Assembly (NCBI GenBank): GCA_025403435.1
Contig: CM046349.1
Coordinates: forward strand, 21,226,004-21,290,003
Length of the DNA: 64,000 nucleotides
Direction of reading: 5' to 3'
DNA from: Artocarpus heterophyllus
Taxonomy: Eukaryota; Streptophyta; Magnoliopsida; Rosales; Moraceae
How positions within the stretch are numbered: the stretch's first letter is position 1; every line of letters begins with the position of its first letter. Both the position numbers and the translations under genes were made by a program. The notes below the pieces were generated by a model that was not told the origin of the DNA, searched no databases, and saw nothing but the letters and a program-made list of their open reading frames with translations. Below are positions 9,601 through 21,600 of this stretch, in pieces.

Positions 9601-11956
9601 AGAGCCACATTCGATCTCTTGCTTTCCCCAACATAGTCAATCTCTGTATTTGCCCTCTCTCTCTCTTGAACTCTCTCTCACCCCTCAGCCCTTTTCTCTC
9701 TCTCAAATTTTTTTAGAAAAACATTTCCGATCAACTTGTCACCCTCCAAGCTCCGCCGGTGTTCTTGGCCGGTCGGCCGGATTGTCACCGTCTACCGCAT
9801 AGAATTGTTGCCGTCAGGTTTGCTGTAAGTTTTTTTTTGGGCTATAGTTTCTTGCTTTGATTTCATACCAGATTCCATTTCTCTTTGTGGTTTTTGTAAC
9901 CCTTTCTATGGGACCTCGATTTCTACTAAAAAAAAAAGAAAAAATAACAGATTTTTGTTGGTGTTCTCTTTTTTCCCCTTTTTGTTGCTGATTATGAAAA
10001 AGCCCTGGCCTCAAATGGCAGATTGTTGTCCAGTTGTTAAGGCATAACAAAGCATGATAACAATGCAATCAAATTAGGCACGCACAATTGAATGGGGCAT
10101 AAAAATTATAAATTCATAAAGTAAATAACTAATTAAACTAAACAACTCTTCATATTTGTCTTTTGTTGCTGGATGCTCGGTTAGCTTGCCATGATGCACC
10201 CAAATCTGCAGTAAGTTTTAATGTCAATTTTGTATTTTTGTTGCTTAACATTAAATTTAAATTGGCAGCTGTCATGTAAGGATGACTGCATAAAAACATT
10301 TAGGCCTGGTAAGGAACCCTCAACATTATAAGTTTTGTTAGCAATCCTCTTACTATGATCATACATTTTAGGAAGAGATACCAGTACTTCAGTAGACTAT
10401 TAAATTGGACAACTTAAATTTGATTGCAGCACATAAGTGCTCTACTTCTATGTTTTATTTGTTTCCTGAGATCATGATGTTGTGCTGCATTTGTCAGTTT
10501 TCCCCCTCACTCTTATCTGAAAAAGCGAAAAAAAGGTAGTAATTCAATGTTCTTTTTTTTTTTTTTTGCTCTGATATCCTTTTTGAAGGCAGTATACACT
10601 ATCAATGGTTTATTGAGCACTAAATCAAATAGGGAGTTTTTGAAATATCTACTTGACTGCAGTTGGAGACTAGCCTATAGTAGAATATACATGCTCTCTC
10701 ATTCTTGGAGACTAGCCTATAGTAGAATATACATGCTCTCTCATTCTTATCATCCTTCTAATGAGCTTTGCAAATACAAATGTCATATTTTGAAAATTGT
10801 AGTGCAAAAGTTGCTTTTTGGGGATTTTAATGGAGTAGGTTACAATGTTTGTTATCATCCTAATTGCTACTCAATTCCTGCGGCTTGATTTATTGTCTTT
10901 TGCGTAATATATGAAAATTATGTGGAAAATTACTTGATGACTGGAATTTCTGAAAAAAAAAAAAAAAGAATAAGCTGACACATGGTTGAAAAATTAAATC
11001 TTTATTAAACTTATATTAGATAAAATGTAAGCCCATTAAATAAATTTATAAATAAGTTGTAGTAATTTAATTGTCCAATATAGAAGCTTGTCTAAACCCA
11101 TACTTCTTGTGTTGTAGGTTATGCTATGAAATAATCCTTATTTTATATTTTCTATATTTTTGTGATATTAACTGAGTACATCTTTTATTGCTGAGTATGT
11201 TAGGGAAATGATTCTTATAATTTATTTTTCGTATTTTTTTTCTTTTTACTCTAACACCTTCCCTTTCTCATTTGCACTACATATAGCCTTGCATGCTGGC
11301 TTATTTCTAACAGTAAAGTAAAATCACATTGTTTTTGGGAAATGCATTGCTTTGTTATTGTTGGTAGCTTTTTTGTTTATGTTTACTTTTGTTTAGATAG
11401 ACCGATAAATTACCTTGTGAAGGTTTTGCTTAGTTCTAAAGCATGATGGTTGCTTTATATAAGTCTTAGATGGAAGAAAGGACTAATTGACTCATAGGAA
11501 TGGTCAATGGTAGATATAATGCTTGATGTATGATATCACGTGAATTCTTTGAAATTTTGCCTTGAATAATTCACTTCTATGAAGCAAATTACCAATTTCC
11601 CGTCCTTATAAGGCAATAACGTGAGAAATGTTTATTTGGTTATGCTTCCTCCAGTGAGAAATGTCCAATGGTAGAAATGTTTCGTCATCCTATATGATAA
11701 ACTCGAGTTTTTAAGAGCTTGATCAGCGTGGAAATGCGCTTTTGTAGAGCGTTTTATTTAGTAGAAGCTTGGCATTGTACAAGGTTTCTTTTTTCACAGA
11801 TTTAGATGTTAAAAAGTGCAAAACATAAGTTGGAAGACGGCTTGGTGCTTACATATTAATGAGTTAGTATTACATTTGACAATAGGATTGAAAACATCAA
11901 AATGATGATTGACAAGAGTTAAATTTCTGAAAATGATCATTTTTCAGACCGATACT
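9601..11956 (+). other. CACTA 5' untranslated exon and long intron (no gene)
   Basis: A CT-rich, then GC-rich stretch (9640-9830) looks like a transcribed leader and ends near a possible donor (CAG|GT, about 9816). The following 2.1 kb is AT-rich with no credible coding sequence. An acceptor (TTTTCAG, 9-bp before the coding exon region) is near 11943-11949, just before the transposase start. Splice sites are inferred by eye. Confidence 0.5.
10663..10746. repeat. Perfect 42-bp tandem duplication
   Basis: Units 10663-10704 and 10705-10746 are identical over all 42 bases as read by eye. It lies in the noncoding 5' part of the CACTA element and must be recent compared with the decayed coding exons. 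Confidence 0.9.
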
Positions 11957-11967
11957 AGAATGGTGCA

Positions 11968-12195
11968 ATGGTATTTTTGGAAAGAGCAAAAAACTACATG
12001 AATGAGGATGGGGAAGTTAGTTGTCCCTGCATTAATTGTTTGAATATAGCAATGCAAACATTACCAGTAGTTGAAGCTCATATAATTGACAAGGGATTTA
12101 GTCGAACATATATTGCGTGGATATACCATGGAGAATCTTATAATGCGAACAATAATAGTAATGAAACACATGAACAGTCTACTGAGGACATGTGA
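11968..12195 (+). pseudogene. CACTA transposase N-terminal (transposase-associated) domain
   Basis: This exon start encodes the small zinc-binding-like domain found at the N-terminus of plant tnp2 transposases. Residues about 20-30 carry the C-P-C-x2-C pattern (SCPCINCLN), followed by a histidine (VEAHI), and the GF..Y..W.YHGE ending at about residues 40-57, all in family order. The frame stops at 12195 shortly after the domain, and coding similarity continues through a stop into the tnp2 core from about 12243. The frame is open through the domain but the protein as a whole is broken. Confidence 0.8.
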
Positions 12196-12827
12196 AACGT
12201 CTTAGATGATGTAGTTGGGGCCAATAATCATGTCGAACAAGAAGAGTCAAGTCCAACTGAAGAAAACAATTCTGGGCAGCTTGAAGAACTTTTTGTTGAG
12301 CTTGAGGCAGAGTTGTATCCTGGATGCGAGAACTTTTCATCTCTTGCTTTTTTAGTAAAATTGATGTATTTAAAGGTGCTTCACAAATGGACCAACAAAT
12401 CTTTTGACTCTTTGCTAAAGCTTTTAAAGGAGGCATTATCAGGAGGGAACAATATTCCTGCTTCACATTATGAGGCCAAGATGAAGTTACGCAAGTTAGG
12501 TTTAGGTTATGAGACCATTCATGTGTGCAAGTATGATTGTGCTTTATTCTAGAAAGAATATGCTGATTGAAACACTTGTCCTATTTGCGGTGAGAGTCAA
12601 TGGGTGAATCTGAACACGAAGGGAAAGAGAGTGCCTCATTAAGTATTACGATATTTCCCTTTCAAGGATCGGTCAAAGCATTTGTATGCGTCAAGACATA
12701 CTGCAAGAGATATAAGGTGGCATGTAAATGGTCGATCTATGCAAGGAGTTTTGCAACATCCAGTAGATGGAGAGGCATGGAAGGCATTTGCTCGTCGGTA
12801 TCCTGATTTTGCTTCTGAAGTAAGAAC

Positions 12828-13080
12828 ACTACTACAAATTTTGGATTAGACGACCTTTATTTAACGACGTTTTCTTAAAACAATCGTGGTACCCCGAGAA
12901 AAGCGCAGAGAGTTACGCCTGTGAAAACGAAGACCGTCGTGGAAGGGGGTGGGAGCTACCACGACGGTTTTTTAAAAAACCGTCGTGAAAGAGGTGGGAT
13001 TCCATGACGGTTTTGTGAAAAACCATCGTGGAAGAGGGGGGATTCCATGAATCTTCATGGCTTTGTACAAAGGAACCATC
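12828..13080. mobile_element. Fragment of a different small CACTA-like element inside the transposase
   Basis: It starts CACTACTACAAATTTTGG at 12828 and carries several ACGACGG..CCGTCGT palindromes (12925-13035), a subterminal repeat type unlike the host CACTA (GTCGTCGCTA). It splits tnp2 coding between EVRT and the SDG/GNMS segment. No matching right terminus is visible; instead the right side ends in 24 bp copied from downstream tnp2 coding (13056-13079 equals 13169-13192). Confidence 0.6.
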
Positions 13081-13662
13081 TAAGCGACGGATGGGTTTAG
13101 TTCGTTAGGAAATATGAGTCAACCTTACAGTATGTGGCCAGTTATCTTCTTAACATACAATCTATCTCCATGGCTTTGTACAAAGGAACCATACTTGATG
13201 CTGATTTTGTTGATTCCAAGCCCTAATGCTCCTGCAAAGGATATAGATGTGTTTTTGAGACCAATTGTCGATGAGTTGAAAGAGCTTTGGGAGCATGGCT
13301 TGGTAATTCATGGCGCCTATGCTAATACATCATTTAGGGCGTGTGCTATGTTGTTATGGACTATCAATGATTTTCCTACTCAAAGCAATTTGTCTGGTTA
13401 GAGTGGTCAAGGATACAATGCATTTCCAACGTGCAACATGCATACTCCTTCTAAGCGTTTAAGGAGTAAGACGTGTTATATAGGCCATCGGCGATTCCTT
13501 TCAGCTTTAAATATGATGAAGAGAGACAAACAATTTGATGGTACAGTAAAGAAAAGACCCTTGCCTCCACGCTTTTCTACCGCTGAAATATTAAATCAAT
13601 TAGAACATGTGCGAAGTAGACTATCAGGCAAGCACATTGATTTTGGTGGGAAGAAAAGTAGG

Positions 13663-13798
13663 CCAGAACCTTACGAGCAGAACTAGACGGAAAAGAGTAT
13701 ATTTTTTGAATTGGAATATTGGTCAGATAGCCAGAACCTTACAAGTTGAACTGGACAAAAAAGAGTATATTTTTTAAATTGGAATATTGGTCAGATTT
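13663..13798. repeat. 68-bp tandem duplication in transposase coding sequence
   Basis: Units 13663-13730 and 13731-13798 both run from CCAGAACCTTAC to GGAATATTGGTCAGAT. They differ at a few sites, including an in-frame stop in unit 1. Since 68 is not a multiple of three, the duplication also shifts the frame. Confidence 0.85.
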
Positions 13799-14115
13799 GT
13801 TGCTAAAGCACAACTTAGATGTCATGCATATTGAGAAGAATGTCTGTGATAGCTTGTTGGGCACAATATTGAATATTGCTGGGAAGTCGAAAGACACAGA
13901 AAAGGCAAGAATGGATCTAGCCAACATGAAAATAAGGAACGAATTGCATCTTTATAAGAATGGGGATTGATGGATGAAACCTCATGCAGACTACGCTTTG
14001 ACTCCTGTAGAACGGAAACAATTTGGTGCCTTTATTAAATCCGTAAAGTTTCCTGATGGGTTTGCGGCAAATTTGAAAAGAATGTCGATGCTGATGGTAA
14101 GATCACTAGACTTAA

Positions 14116-14728
14116 ATCACACAATTATCATGTGATCATGCAACGTCTATTACCAGTCGGTATTCGTCCATTTTTGAAAAAAGACATCACTGATACAATT
14201 GTTGAACTTTGTTATTTCTTTCAACCAATTTGTTCCAGAATCCTAAAGATCTCTGATTTAGTGAAAGCTGAAGACCAAATTGTCATAATATTATGCAAGT
14301 TGGAAAGAATATTTCCGCCTGTATTTTTCGATATCATGGTTCATTTAGCTTTGCATTTGCCGAAAGAAGCCATGCAAGGGGGTCCTGTTCGTACAAGGTG
14401 GATGTATCCCTTGGAGTGGTATATTGGGTCACTTAAGCAGTATGTTAAAAACTGAGCATGATTGGAAGGGTCAATTGCAGAGGCTTATGTTGTGAATGAG
14501 GCTTTGAATTTCTGTTCATGTTACTTTCATAGAATCAAAACTAAGTTCAATCGGCCTAAAAGGAACCTACCTGATTGTGATTCTGCTCCAAACAAAAACA
14601 TATCGGCCTTCCAATCACAATGCTGACCAATGGGAAAGATTGTAGCAACTCATTTAAATGAGCAATTAAGGAAGAAGGCTGAGTGGTATATTTCAAACAA
14701 TTGCCCAAAAATCCAAAAATACATAGAG
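14116..14728 (+). pseudogene. CACTA transposase DUF4218 region
   Basis: The C-terminal domain (DUF4218) always found after the tnp2 core. The open stretch 14132-14455 carries MQRLLPVGIRPFL, the paired LC.FF..ICS segment, CKLERIFPPVFFDIMVHL, HLPKEAMQGGPV and RWMYPLEWYIGSLKQYVKN in the expected order. A TGA follows, after which the family motif GSIAEAYVVNEALNFCS continues in the same reading direction (14460-14520). A probable intron begins near 14729 (GTAAG) and ends near 14801. Function beyond association with CACTA transposases is not known. Confidence 0.85.
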
Positions 14729-14801
14729 TAAGTTTAGCTCTTTAATGTTAACTTTCTAGTATGTAATATAACATAACTTTTATGGGACCCATTTCATGTA
14801 T

Positions 14802-15746
14802 AGGGAACACATGCGTAAGCTTGAAATTACTGGTAGAAGAAACTTGAATAAGGTTCAGATTGATGAGTTTTCGGCATGGTTTTACAAAAAGGTAAAAAAT
14901 TATTTTTGTCTTGTTAAGCGAAAAATCATATTTAAAGATGTTGTAACAATAATAGATTTCTCATTGTAAGTGTACCATTTACGGAAAAACATTCACCGAA
15001 GGCCACTAATGAATTGCTTGCCTTGGCGTCTGGTCCCAATGACACTGTACTATCGTACTTTGCTTGTGTGATAAATAGGGTGAAGTTTGTGTGCAACAAT
15101 CATGATGTTCAGCGAAAAACACAAAACAGTGGGGTTTGTGTACCTGGTGTTGATGACAACACATATTACGGTCGGCTAGAAGATGTATTGGTACTCTGAT
15201 AGGTGAATGATTGTTTAGTTGTATTGTTTAGGTGTAAATGGCTTGACGTTGATCCAAGAAAGAAAAGGATCTTACATAATAAAAACTTGACGAGTCTGTT
15301 TGTCAATGCCGAGGCTTATAAAGATGATCCCTTTATATTATCATCGCAAGCAAAACAAGTGTTTTATCTTGAATATCAGCTTAACGGCCCTAATTTGAAA
15401 TTGGTCTAACAGTTTGGTCATCGACATATGTGGGATCTTCCTAACATCAAACATGAAGATTCTAGTTCAGTTGAGATGCTACAAGATGCTTATTCAAATT
15501 TTGAACTGGTAGTTGAGCTACCCATTTTGGAGACAACAACATTTAGAAGAAATGATGTTAATCCTAATGTCGTTGAGAATGCAACATTAATCAAAGTGGG
15601 TCATGCAACTAATGACATTGAGTTTGGCCTTGAGATGGATGATACTTACTAGATTATGACGATGATACAAGCACAGAGACTGAAGATGAAGATGATGATA
15701 TTGGTTTTAAACAAACCGACAACGAGAGTAGTAGTGATGACAAATA
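14802..15746 (+). pseudogene. CACTA transposase DUF4216 region and acidic tail
   Basis: After an apparent intron the coding resumes with EHMRKLEITGRRNLN (14810), then another AT-rich intron-like break (about 14892-14968), then SGPNDTV..YFACVINRVKF (15030) and the DUF4216 core: VVLFRCKWLDVDPRKKR, SLFVNAEAYKDDPFILSSQAKQVFYLEY and GHRHMWDLPNI (15215-15450). A stop at 15650 is followed in another frame by a very acidic tail with a run of D and E (to about 15746), the usual end of these transposases. Stops at 15199, 15409 and 15650 show decay. Confidence 0.82.
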
Positions 15747-15867
15747 ATGTACTTGTAAATTTAACTTGTTTCCATCAGTATTAGTTCTCAATGAACTTCA
15801 TTTTTTTAAAATTATTCTTTTTAATAAATATTGTCTGAATAACTTGTTATGAATAGGTGATTAGGAT

Positions 15868-16510
15868 GACTGGACCCGCTGCTACATGCGCTAGATCTTC
15901 TGGAGGTGCAGAACCTCCACCGGGGCCAAGAAGACTTCCAGCGGATTGTGAGTCAGGTACGACTAAATACAATATGTCTTCTATCAATTGTATTATAACT
16001 TTTATATAAAATCTAACACTCTTGCGTTGTCTTGTTTTTCGGTTTTATTTTTCCGTGCTTGCTGCCGCTAAAAAGGTTTGTGGATGCACAAAAAATAAGG
16101 ATGTCCACAAAATTGTTGGTGCTACTAAAGGGAGACTTTCAGTATTCCTAGACACTGAAGGAAAGACATATAGAGGCTTAGGAGATAATGCAGCCCGCTT
16201 AAGTAATTGTATAGGTCAGGCGGTGTGATCCAAAATTCCTCCCCATTATGATAGTTGGAAGAAGGTTCTCACGGTATACAAGGATCAAATTTTACCTCTA
16301 ACATGGATAATAATATTTCACATTTTATTTATAATATATAATTTTAGCGACCTTGTATTAATTATGATATTTATAATGAAATTACAGGATCTTTTTTATT
16401 TTGATTTGACTCCTATATTGGCGATATCATAGATCGTAATGCACAAGACCAGTATAAGGAATGGAAAAATGACCTTCATCAATACTTCAAGCATTTTTTT
16501 ATTAATGTCG
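15868..16510 (+). pseudogene. CACTA second ORF, Ptta/En-Spm plant transposase-like
   Basis: A second, separate coding block as in En/Spm elements. It begins near an ATG at 15868 (MTGPAA...), has an intron-like gap, and resumes near 16070 with a Lys-rich stretch. It then shows the family signature GKTYRGLGDNAARLSNCIGQAV (16160-16227) and SKIPPHYDSWKKV (16230-16270). A probable intron follows (donor near 16274, acceptor near 16387), then IGDIIDRNAQDQYKEWKN. In related elements this ORF specifies the accessory DNA-binding TNPA-like protein; that role is inferred. A TGA at 16226 interrupts it. Confidence 0.7.
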
Positions 16511-16980
16511 TCGTTATAAATTATCAGCAACTATGTTTATCGTCGCTATATGTTATTGAGATGTTATTGGCGACGACAAATGTCGTCGTTATAATATTAT
16601 TAGTGATGATATTTATCATCGCTATACGTTATAGGGAAGTCATTAGCGACGATATTTGTCGTCGCTATACGTTGGTGGCATGCCATTGGCGACAACAAAT
16701 ATCATCACTATAATATTATTAGCAAAGATATTTATCATTGCTATGCCTTAGTAGCAACGACAAATGTCGTCGCTGTATTTTAGATAAGTTTGAAAATTTT
16801 AAAATTCTACTCCTAATTAGCGATGACAATTTTAGCGACAATAAAATGTCGTCGCTAAATTTCTTTAGCTACAACTTATTAGCAACGACATTTGGCGACA
16901 ACAATGTCGTCGTTGAATATTATTAGAGACAACTTTTAGAGTTTTAGCGACGACAAATGTCATCTCTAAATCGTCTTCTT
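16500..16980. repeat. CACTA right subterminal palindromic repeats
   Basis: A dense array of 20-22 bp palindromes of the form GCGACGACAAATGTCGTCGC or its TATTT/TTTAT variants, for example near 16570-16592, 16645-16667, 16752-16773, 16840-16856 and 16950-16970. They alternate in strength, roughly one per 30-60 bp, and stop about 10 bp before the terminal CTTGTAGTG. Confidence 0.85.
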
Positions 16981-16989
16981 CTTGTAGTG

Positions 16990-17859
16990 CAAAAAAATGA
17001 AGAATTTGATCTATGCGGGATCGAAGACTTAAAGATAGATGGCATATAAAGAATGATACGACTTGGAGATATAAGGATGAAGAATTGATAATCTGTTTCA
17101 ATTGATCTTTTGTAATCTTTATTTTTCTTTTCTCTAGAATGGAACCATAATATTACAACCATTTATTATTATTTTGCTTATGGCTTTGCATGTTGCTTTA
17201 CTTGTCTATATTATAATATGATTTGCCATGTATGTTGATAACATGTCATATAGAATACGGAGTGCCACTCATTAAAGGTTGTTCATGCATGTTAACATAA
17301 AACCTTGGTTTTCAAAAATATTGAGTGGGAGAAGGTTTTCGAAGAGATGACGTATGGCCTCCATCATTGGTCTATAGGTATCACATGGTAGTCCCGACCC
17401 CTAGGAAGGGATTTCATCATGTACCAGGTTAGATCTCCAAAAAGAAAATTTATTTTAGCATGATTATTGTTGTACATCCCTAGGTGGTGATTACAGATCA
17501 TAGATAAAATAGTTGAAATGATGGTTATATACTCAAGTTAATTTTATTATTAACCTCTCCTTAGGAGCTCTGTTAATAAAATTAATAGTCAAAGAAAAAG
17601 ATTATTAATATATGCTGGGTCAGACGGGTCCTAGATGGTATATATTAATCAAAGCGGATCTGTGTTCTTAATTGAATTTGGCAAGTTTCCCCTAGGCGGC
17701 TTGCTGAATTCTGAGTTATGAATTATCATTGTAAAGATGTGATTTTTCAAGGTTTTGGCATATAAACACAATTGTATGTTTACTTGATTATGTTGTCTTA
17801 CTAAATTGTTATGGAATGTTTGCTTATATTTGGTATATGAATCTTTATTGTAAATTAAA
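16990..17859 (+). other. copia-B leader, second part
   Basis: It resumes with the duplicated CAA and runs to the gag region. It is colinear, strand for strand, with the copia-A leader (its 17220-17700 segment matches copia-A 4600-4130, for example the GGTTTTCAAAAATATTGAGTGG and GGTCCATAGG-type blocks). No coding. Confidence 0.8.
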
Positions 17860-18660
17860 ACATCCAACAGGCTTTATCTTCGATACTCGATAAAAACCAA
17901 TTAACTGGTGAGAATTACAATAATTGAAAAAATAACCTAAATGTTGTCCAATCCTTTCAGAAACTGAAATTTATGCTGACAACACCATGTCCTTCCGAAC
18001 CTACTAGGGAATCCAATAATGAGCAAATCCAAGTGTATGATTGCTGGAAAGATCTTAATGATCAAGCCCGCTGCTATATTATGACTAGCATGAATAACAT
18101 GCTAGAGGCTCAACATAAATATTATGAGACTACAAAGCAGATTTTGGATAATCTTGAAGACATGTTTGGAGGCCAAGCTATAACAAATGGCAAGGGGCTC
18201 TTTGAAAACTTTTGAATTGTAAACAAAAACTGGGGACTCCTGTGAAGGAGCATAAGATGTTGGTTATGGGTTACCTCATTGAGGCTCAAGCCCATGGAGT
18301 TGATTTCAATGCTGAGTCACAGATGGCTATGGTTTTTGAGACTCTGTCAAAAGAGTTCATCTCGTTTAAAGCTTCATACAATTTGAGCAATAGACAGGAT
18401 ATGACCTTAACAAAGCTAATGAAGCAGTTACAAGAGTTCAAAAATCTAATCATGGAAACTTCTGCTGGTGGTGAAGCCAACTTGGTGGCTGCATCTGGTT
18501 CCAATCCTAACCCAAGGAATGGAAGGAAGCAGAAGGCTAAGAACAGGAAATCTTCTATTCCTACAAATGGCAACAGTAAGAAGAAGAAAAAGTAGAACCC
18601 AAAGAAGCTGAAGTGCTTTTACTGTGGAAAGGTTAGGCACATTGAAAAGAATTGCAAGGA
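17860..18660 (+). pseudogene. copia-B gag
   Basis: Particle structural protein. The codon matching the copia-A start ATG reads AAC here, so the native start is lost. Visible are LSSILDKNQLTGENYNN (then a stop), VYDCWKDLNDQARCYIMTSM, and LDNLEDMFGGQA (17973-18215). After a frame change come GTPVKEHKMLVMGYLIEAQAHG and MAMVFETLSKEFISF (18212-18595). The CCHC knuckle K-C-F-Y-C-x4-H-x4-C is at 18611-18658, just after a stop and a Lys-rich run. It aligns block for block with copia-A gag. Confidence 0.83.
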
Positions 18661-21600
18661 CTTACTTTCCTGAAGAGGTAAATGTGATCTTCTAGTTATT
18701 AAGACTTGTTTAGGTAAGGAACTTGGGTCATAGATTTCAGAACAACTAATCATGTTTATATTTCTCTACAGGGGTTCAAGGAAATGAGAAGTCTATTGCA
18801 TGAAGACTCATGCTTCGAATGAGCGATGGATCCTTAGTGTTGGCTAAAGTAGTGGGAGATGTCCATCTTTACTTTGATAATTATAGGATTTTAGTTTTGC
18901 GAGATTGTTTTTACTTTCCTAAACTTAAAAGATATTTAATATCTCTAGCTTGCTTATTTAAAGATTCTTATTTAGTTTCTTTTAATAATAAAGTAGTGAT
19001 TCGTAAAAACAAATCTTTTATCTATGATGGATGGATACAAAACAATCTATGTTTTATCATGCCCAGGATGGACATGTTGCTTAACACCAAGGTTAATGAT
19101 AATAACTCTAAAGGACTTAAGATTTCTCACTCTAATAAGACTTATCTTTGGCATTTGCGATTAGGTCATATTAGCCTGAATAGGATTTAAAGGTTAGTAA
19201 GGGATAGATCTTTAAGTCACTTAAAGGTGAAATCTATACCACAATGTGAATCTTGTTTAGAGGGCAAAATGACTAAAAGACCATTTGGGTCTAAAGGCAA
19301 TAGGGCCGAAGGGGTCTAGAACTTGTGCATAGTGACATTTGTGGTCCCATGAATGTCTGGGCATGAGGAGGGTATAAGTACTTCTTCATTTTTATTGACG
19401 ATCACTCAAGGTATGGGTATGTCAACCTAATGCATCATAAAAGAAAAACTTTTGACAAGTTCAAGGAGTTTCAAGCTAAAGCAGAAAAGCAATTAGGTAA
19501 ACCCATAAAGGCACTTCGATCAGATCGAGGTGGTGAATACCTCTCCGATGAGTTCTTGGAATACTTATTAGAGAATGAGATTTCATCTCACTTGACTGCT
19601 CCAGGCACTTCACAGAGAATGGCATAGCTGAGAGAAGGAATAGGACTGTGTTGGACATGGTTAGGTCCATAATGAGTTATTTGTCATTACCTTTATCCTT
19701 TTGGGGATATGCACTGTAAACCGCATGTTATCTTTTGAATAATGTGCCTTCAAAATTGATTCCTAAAACTCCTCATGAATTGTGGACAGAGAAGAAGGCA
19801 TCCTTGATTCATATTCATATATAGGGGTGTCTGACTCATGTCCTATATAAGAAAGTGAATAAGTTGAAAGCACGTTCAGAAGTTTGTATATTTATAGGAT
19901 ATCCAAAATGGACTAAAAGGGGTTATTTCTATAACTCAAAGGAAAATAAAGTCGTGGTTTCAACAAATGCAACATTCCTTGAGGAATGTTACATGACCGA
20001 CTTTATGCCTCAAAGTAAAGTGGTACTCGAGGAGTTGGCGAGTGATTTGATCACTCTAGGGGCTCCGGTAGAAACCAATCCAATCAATGTGGAAAAACCA
20101 ATAGAATAACAACCAAGGGGCTTTGGCATAGTGGGAGGATCGAGCGTTAACCCAAGAGGTATATGTTCAATGGTGAAGCCTACTTGCCTAAACTGGTTAA
20201 ACATAACAAGGATAATTACATTTACAAAGAGGCTATGGAAGATGTTGATTCAAAACTCTAGACAGAGCCATAACATTGCGATGAAGTCTATAAAGACTAA
20301 TCGGGTTTGGGAACTTATGGATCTTCCCGAAGGGTTAAAACCCATAGGGTGTAAGTGGATCTACAAGAAAAAAAGAGGAGTAGATAGGAAAGTCAAAACC
20401 TATAAGTGTAGACTGCTAAGGGATAAACACAAAAGGAAGGAATCAATTACGAGAAACCTTTTCACCTGTACCCATGCTTACATCCAACCGCATTCTCTTA
20501 TCCATAGCTGCCGCTCTCGACTATGAGATTTGGTAGATGGATGTCAAGACGGCTTTTCTGAATGACTATTTTGATGAGTCCATATATATGGTGTAACCAG
20601 ACAAGTTCAAGGCTAAAGGTCAAAAGGGTAAGGTTTGCAAGTTGCTAAAGTCAATTTATAGACTTAAGCAAGCCTCCCGTTTTTGAAACATAAGATTTGA
20701 TCAGGTGATAAAGACTTATAGATTTGAAGAAAATATGGATGAGCTATGTGTTTACAAACACATTAAGGATGGGAAGGTGGTTTTTTTAGCGCTCTATGTA
20801 GATAACATTCTGTTAATTGACAATAATGTGGGGGTGTTGTTATCGTCATATTATGGTTGACCAAGCAGTTTGACATAAAAGACTTAGGTAAAGCTAATTA
20901 TGTTCTTAGTATCCAGATATTTCGAGATAGAAAGAATAGAATGATAGCTTTGTCCCAAGCGGCATACATAAATAAAATTCTCAAGAGGTTTACAATGTAG
21001 AATTCCAAAAGAAGTAGGCAACCATCTAGGTCTGGAATTACTCTATCTAAGAAAGGCTCATCAAAGTTTGATGAAGAAAGAGAATACATGAAGAAAGTGC
21101 CTTATGCTTCAATAGTAGGTAGTCTTATGTATGCTATGCTTTACACACGACAACATTTGTTACATGATCGGGATAATTAGTCGATTTCAGTCGGATCCAG
21201 GACCAAACCACTAAGTTACAGTCAAGCATATTTTCAAGTACCTGAGAAGAACTTGAGGGTATACGCTTGTCTATTCGGATGAGGATCTAACACCTCTAGG
21301 ATATGCTGATTCGGATTTTCAATCCTATCTGAATTCAAGAAGATCGACTTCTGGTTTTATGTTTACTCTAGTCGGCGGTGCCATTGTTTGGAGAAGTGTC
21401 AAACAAAATTGCACTTTGGATTCAATAATGAAAGCCAAGTATATGGCAACTAGTGAGGCTTTGAAAGAAGCAATGTAGCTCCGCAAGTACTTTGGGGATC
21501 TTAAGGTAGTTCCTAGTATGGATAAAGCGGTATCACTATTTTGTGATAACACTACAACAATAGCTAATGCTAAGGAACCAGGATTTTACAAGAAGAGTAA

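Larger units (their letters stand above)
12243..13970 (+). pseudogene. CACTA tnp2-family transposase core, interrupted
   Basis: Transposase_21/tnp2 core that would cut and join element ends in the nucleus. Visible in order: LEELFVELEAELYPGCE (12280), the CPICGES motif (about 12576), HLYASRHTARDIRWH (about 12680), DGEAWKAFARRYPDFASEVRT ending near 12828, then a foreign insert (12828-13080), then SSLGNMSQPYSMWPV (about 13100-13146), AKDIDVFLRPIVDELKELWE, CYIGHRRFL, and HNLDVMHIEKNVCDSLLG (about 13806). Several in-frame stops, frameshifts, the insert and a 68-bp tandem duplication inactivate it. The flanking coding order matches the family, so the identification is firm. Confidence 0.88.
9273..16989 (+). 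mobile_element. CACTA (En/Spm) transposon, 7717 bp, with intact ends
   Basis: The left end is CACTACAACAATT at 9273; the right end is CTTGTAGTG at 16981-16989, the inverse of CACTACAAG. Both sides are flanked by CAA (9270-9272 and 16990-16992), the 3-bp target duplication expected of CACTA elements. Both subterminal regions are filled with GTCGTCGCTA-type repeats, often palindromic. The interior holds decayed exons of a tnp2-family transposase and a second ORF. It lies in the copia-B leader: copia-B sequence continues on the far side. Confidence 0.93.

Noticed and set aside
18286..18573. 95-codon frame antisense to copia-B gag
   Set aside because: Shadow of the gag frame; the plus strand carries the recognisable protein.
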